Source: Candidatus Gastranaerophilales bacterium
GTDB lineage: Bacteria > Cyanobacteriota > Vampirovibrionia > Gastranaerophilales > Gastranaerophilaceae
DNA length: 64,000 bases
Direction of reading: 5' to 3'
Assembly (NCBI GenBank): GCA_905234865.1
Contig: CAJOJE010000009.1
Location: forward strand, 1 to 64,000
Part shown: positions 62,828 to 64,000 of the stretch, one piece after another
How the letters are laid out: the number at the start of each line of letters is the position of its first letter
How positions within the stretch are numbered: the stretch's first letter is position 1
Notes under the pieces: model-generated
The model's database searches: none
Told to the model about the DNA's origin: nothing
Seen by the model: the letters and a program-made list of their open reading frames with translations, nothing else
Translations under genes and position numbers: made by a program

Positions 62828-62860
62828 ACTTTTACTCCTTTCGATGTTAGTTCATATTTG

Positions 62861-62888
62861 TAATCGTCACATTCTCAATTTAACTTTA
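62861..62888 (-). promoter_or_regulatory. Sigma-28-like promoter before paralog 2
   Basis: Minus strand TAAAGTTA, 12 bases, GACGATTA: 7 of 8 and 6 of 8 against TAAAGTTT and GCCGATAA, with one extra spacer base. The leader would be about 27 bases and includes AAAGGAG. Confidence 0.45.
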
Positions 62889-63147
62889 ATAATCTTATCT
62901 TCGATTATTAAGTACTTGTAACATTTATCAATAAAATACTAATAAATGTTATTTTGTTAATATATACTAATTATTTTTAATTTTATGCAATACCTTTTAA
63001 AAACATTAAAAATTGCATTTAAGGTAAAAACTTTTTTTGTAACGGTTTTAAAGCGGTATTATTTTATCTCACATGCTCCTTTCTTTTCTTGAAACAATCC
63101 TGTTGAAGATAAAATTTAGCTTATTTTTTTAGGGGGAAATTTTTCAG
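62889..63147. other. AT-rich intergenic region
   Basis: No gene is visible. Two inverted repeats occur, TAATAATC/GATTATTA (62887-62910) and AACATTTAT/ATAAATGTT (62920-62950). The first touches the sigma-28-like promoter. The rest is plain AT-rich sequence. Confidence 0.4.
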
Positions 63148-63432
63148 CTAAACAATCTCTTGTGATTGTTTAAACATTACAAGAAAGTCGTCCATGTTGT
63201 TAAAAATTTCGCCGATGGCATTTGCAGCGTTATTTTTCCAATCGTTATCTTTTGTAAAGCAGGTTTCCTCTTTTAAATCATACTTTTTAGTTTCTTTTTC
63301 ATTTGTTAAAAAGGCGATTGGCATTTGTTGATTATATTTTACGATTTTATTCTCAATGCTCAAGGGTTTCTCCTGTTTTTTCCTTACTCTGTATATCGGT
63401 AAATTTAAAGAAACCTTTAGATGTGTTAACAT
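63148..63432 (-). CDS. Small hypothetical protein
   Basis: 94 residues, basic at the N-terminus and mixed helical after. Not recognised. The ATG is 4 bases past the stop of the upstream gene, and there is no separate ribosome site, so translation is probably coupled. The second half contains several Asp, Asn and Lys. No membrane segment. Confidence 0.5.
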   Translation of the reverse strand: MLTHLKVSLNLPIYRVRKKQEKPLSIENKIVKYNQQMPIAFLTNEKETKKYDLKEETCFTKDNDWKNNAANAIGEIFNNMDDFLVMFKQSQEIV

Positions 63433-63436
63433 TTTG

Positions 63437-64000
63437 TTACATTTTTTTATAAAGCGTTAAAGATTTTATTGTTTCGTTTTCTCTAAATTTTAGGTGTTTC
63501 GGAGTATCGACGGCAACGTCTCTTATTGCTTTAAAGCCTGCTCTTTCTAAGGCATCGGGGTTTAATTTGCAAATTGCCTGATTTGCTTTATTTATTCCGT
63601 TGTAATTTAATAATATTTCATTTCTTTTTTCATCGCGTCCGACAAAATGACATGCCACGTTATAATCGTTGAATAACGGATTTTTTATATCGTTTTGATT
63701 TATTACATCTAATTGTTGAATTAAATTTGTTTGTATAATCAAATAATCATAATCAAGATTTTTTATATGCAAAAGATTTATCGTGTCGATTTTACAGCTA
63801 TTGTTCAATTCAAGATATTTTGTACTGAACATCATAAAAACGTTTGGCGCAACAAAACCTATACGGTTGTTTGAGTTACATACGGGTTCAATTGTTTCTT
63901 TTAAAACTCTGCCTTCGGTAAAACTTGAATAAAAAGGTAAGTTTAAATCTCTCATTTTTGTTTGGACATATTCTAAATTATGTTTTTTGATTTCTTTTGT
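63437..64000 (-). CDS. Hypothetical protein, N-terminus cut by window edge
   Basis: The frame stays open from the ATG at 63955 to the right edge (15 more codons, no stop) and reads as ordinary protein, so the true start is probably outside. The ATG has no ribosome site. The visible 187 codons include FVAPNVFMMFS and DYLIIQTNLIQQLDV, with a mixed alpha/beta look. Not recognised. The small gene at 63148 follows after 4 bases. Confidence 0.5.
   Translation of the reverse strand, partial: TKEIKKHNLEYVQTKMRDLNLPFYSSFTEGRVLKETIEPVCNSNNRIGFVAPNVFMMFSTKYLELNNSCKIDTINLLHIKNLDYDYLIIQTNLIQQLDVINQNDIKNPLFNDYNVACHFVGRDEKRNEILLNYNGINKANQAICKLNPDALERAGFKAIRDVAVDTPKHLKFRENETIKSLTLYKKM

Overview
This AT-rich, densely coding window (about 30-35% G+C by eye) most likely comes from a non-photosynthetic gut relative of the Cyanobacteria (Melainabacteria/Vampirovibrionia, order Gastranaerophilales). 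That is inference from gene content: cyanobacteria-style two-component regulators, a monomeric [FeFe] hydrogenase that fits a fermentative anaerobe, and many recurrent lineage-type proteins of unknown function. These include long prepilin-like proteins, proteins with NFRG/SFKG motifs and glycine-zipper proteins. No marker gene here settles the taxonomy.

Layout. 1-5 kb: end of a prepilin-like gene, ndk-tgt, rpsL-rpsG without fusA/tuf, and a second prepilin-like gene. 5-9 kb: metX-metW, a degenerate HD-GYP protein and an unknown gene. 9-17 kb: an ABC exporter, small unknown genes, an HNH-type protein and a TPR-TPR-GGDEF operon. 17-25 kb: clpP, an FAD-dependent dehydrogenase, a small membrane protein-response regulator-histidine kinase-tadA run, a YgjP-like metallopeptidase, ilvD and initiator tRNA. 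25-35 kb: a tandem repeat beside the tRNA, a membrane HExxH protein, [FeFe] hydrogenase, a PQ-loop protein, a TolC-like pseudogene, pnuC, membrane proteins, an EamA transporter and ilvC. 34-43 kb: a DUF815 ATPase, OadG, an Asn-Pro-repeat protein, a candidate small RNA, a Mini-III/kinase/regulator operon and lineage proteins. 43-49 kb: nifU-nifS, argS, tRNA-Ile. 49-57 kb: a kinase-like unknown, two prepilin-like genes around a flavin reductase-rubredoxin, a FliA/WhiG sigma factor, rqcP, a PfkB kinase and recF. 57-64 kb: two tandem paralogous proteins of about 800 residues and small unknown genes.

The conserved genes cover translation (rpsL, rpsG, argS, tgt, tadA, two tRNAs, rqcP, mrnC), Met and branched-chain amino-acid synthesis (metXW, ilvC, ilvD), Fe-S assembly (nifSU), proteolysis (clpP), repair (recF) and redox metabolism. 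The accessory material is mostly cell-surface and signalling: four members of one long pseudopilin family, the 800-residue EF-hand-like paralogs, c-di-GMP-type proteins (one likely active, two degenerate), and a sigma-28-type factor.

The most interesting signals not described by ordinary annotation are: (1) seven genes with a -10-like hexamer exactly 6 nt before the ATG and no Shine-Dalgarno, implying leaderless mRNAs; (2) a near-consensus sigma-28 promoter before the degenerate HD-GYP gene, weaker versions before both 800-residue paralogs, and the cognate-type sigma factor in the same window; (3) a T-poor segment with its own terminator that may be a small RNA; (4) a tandem 106-bp element beside the initiator tRNA that carries an inverted copy of the tRNA T-arm; (5) a divergent protein-kinase-like protein.
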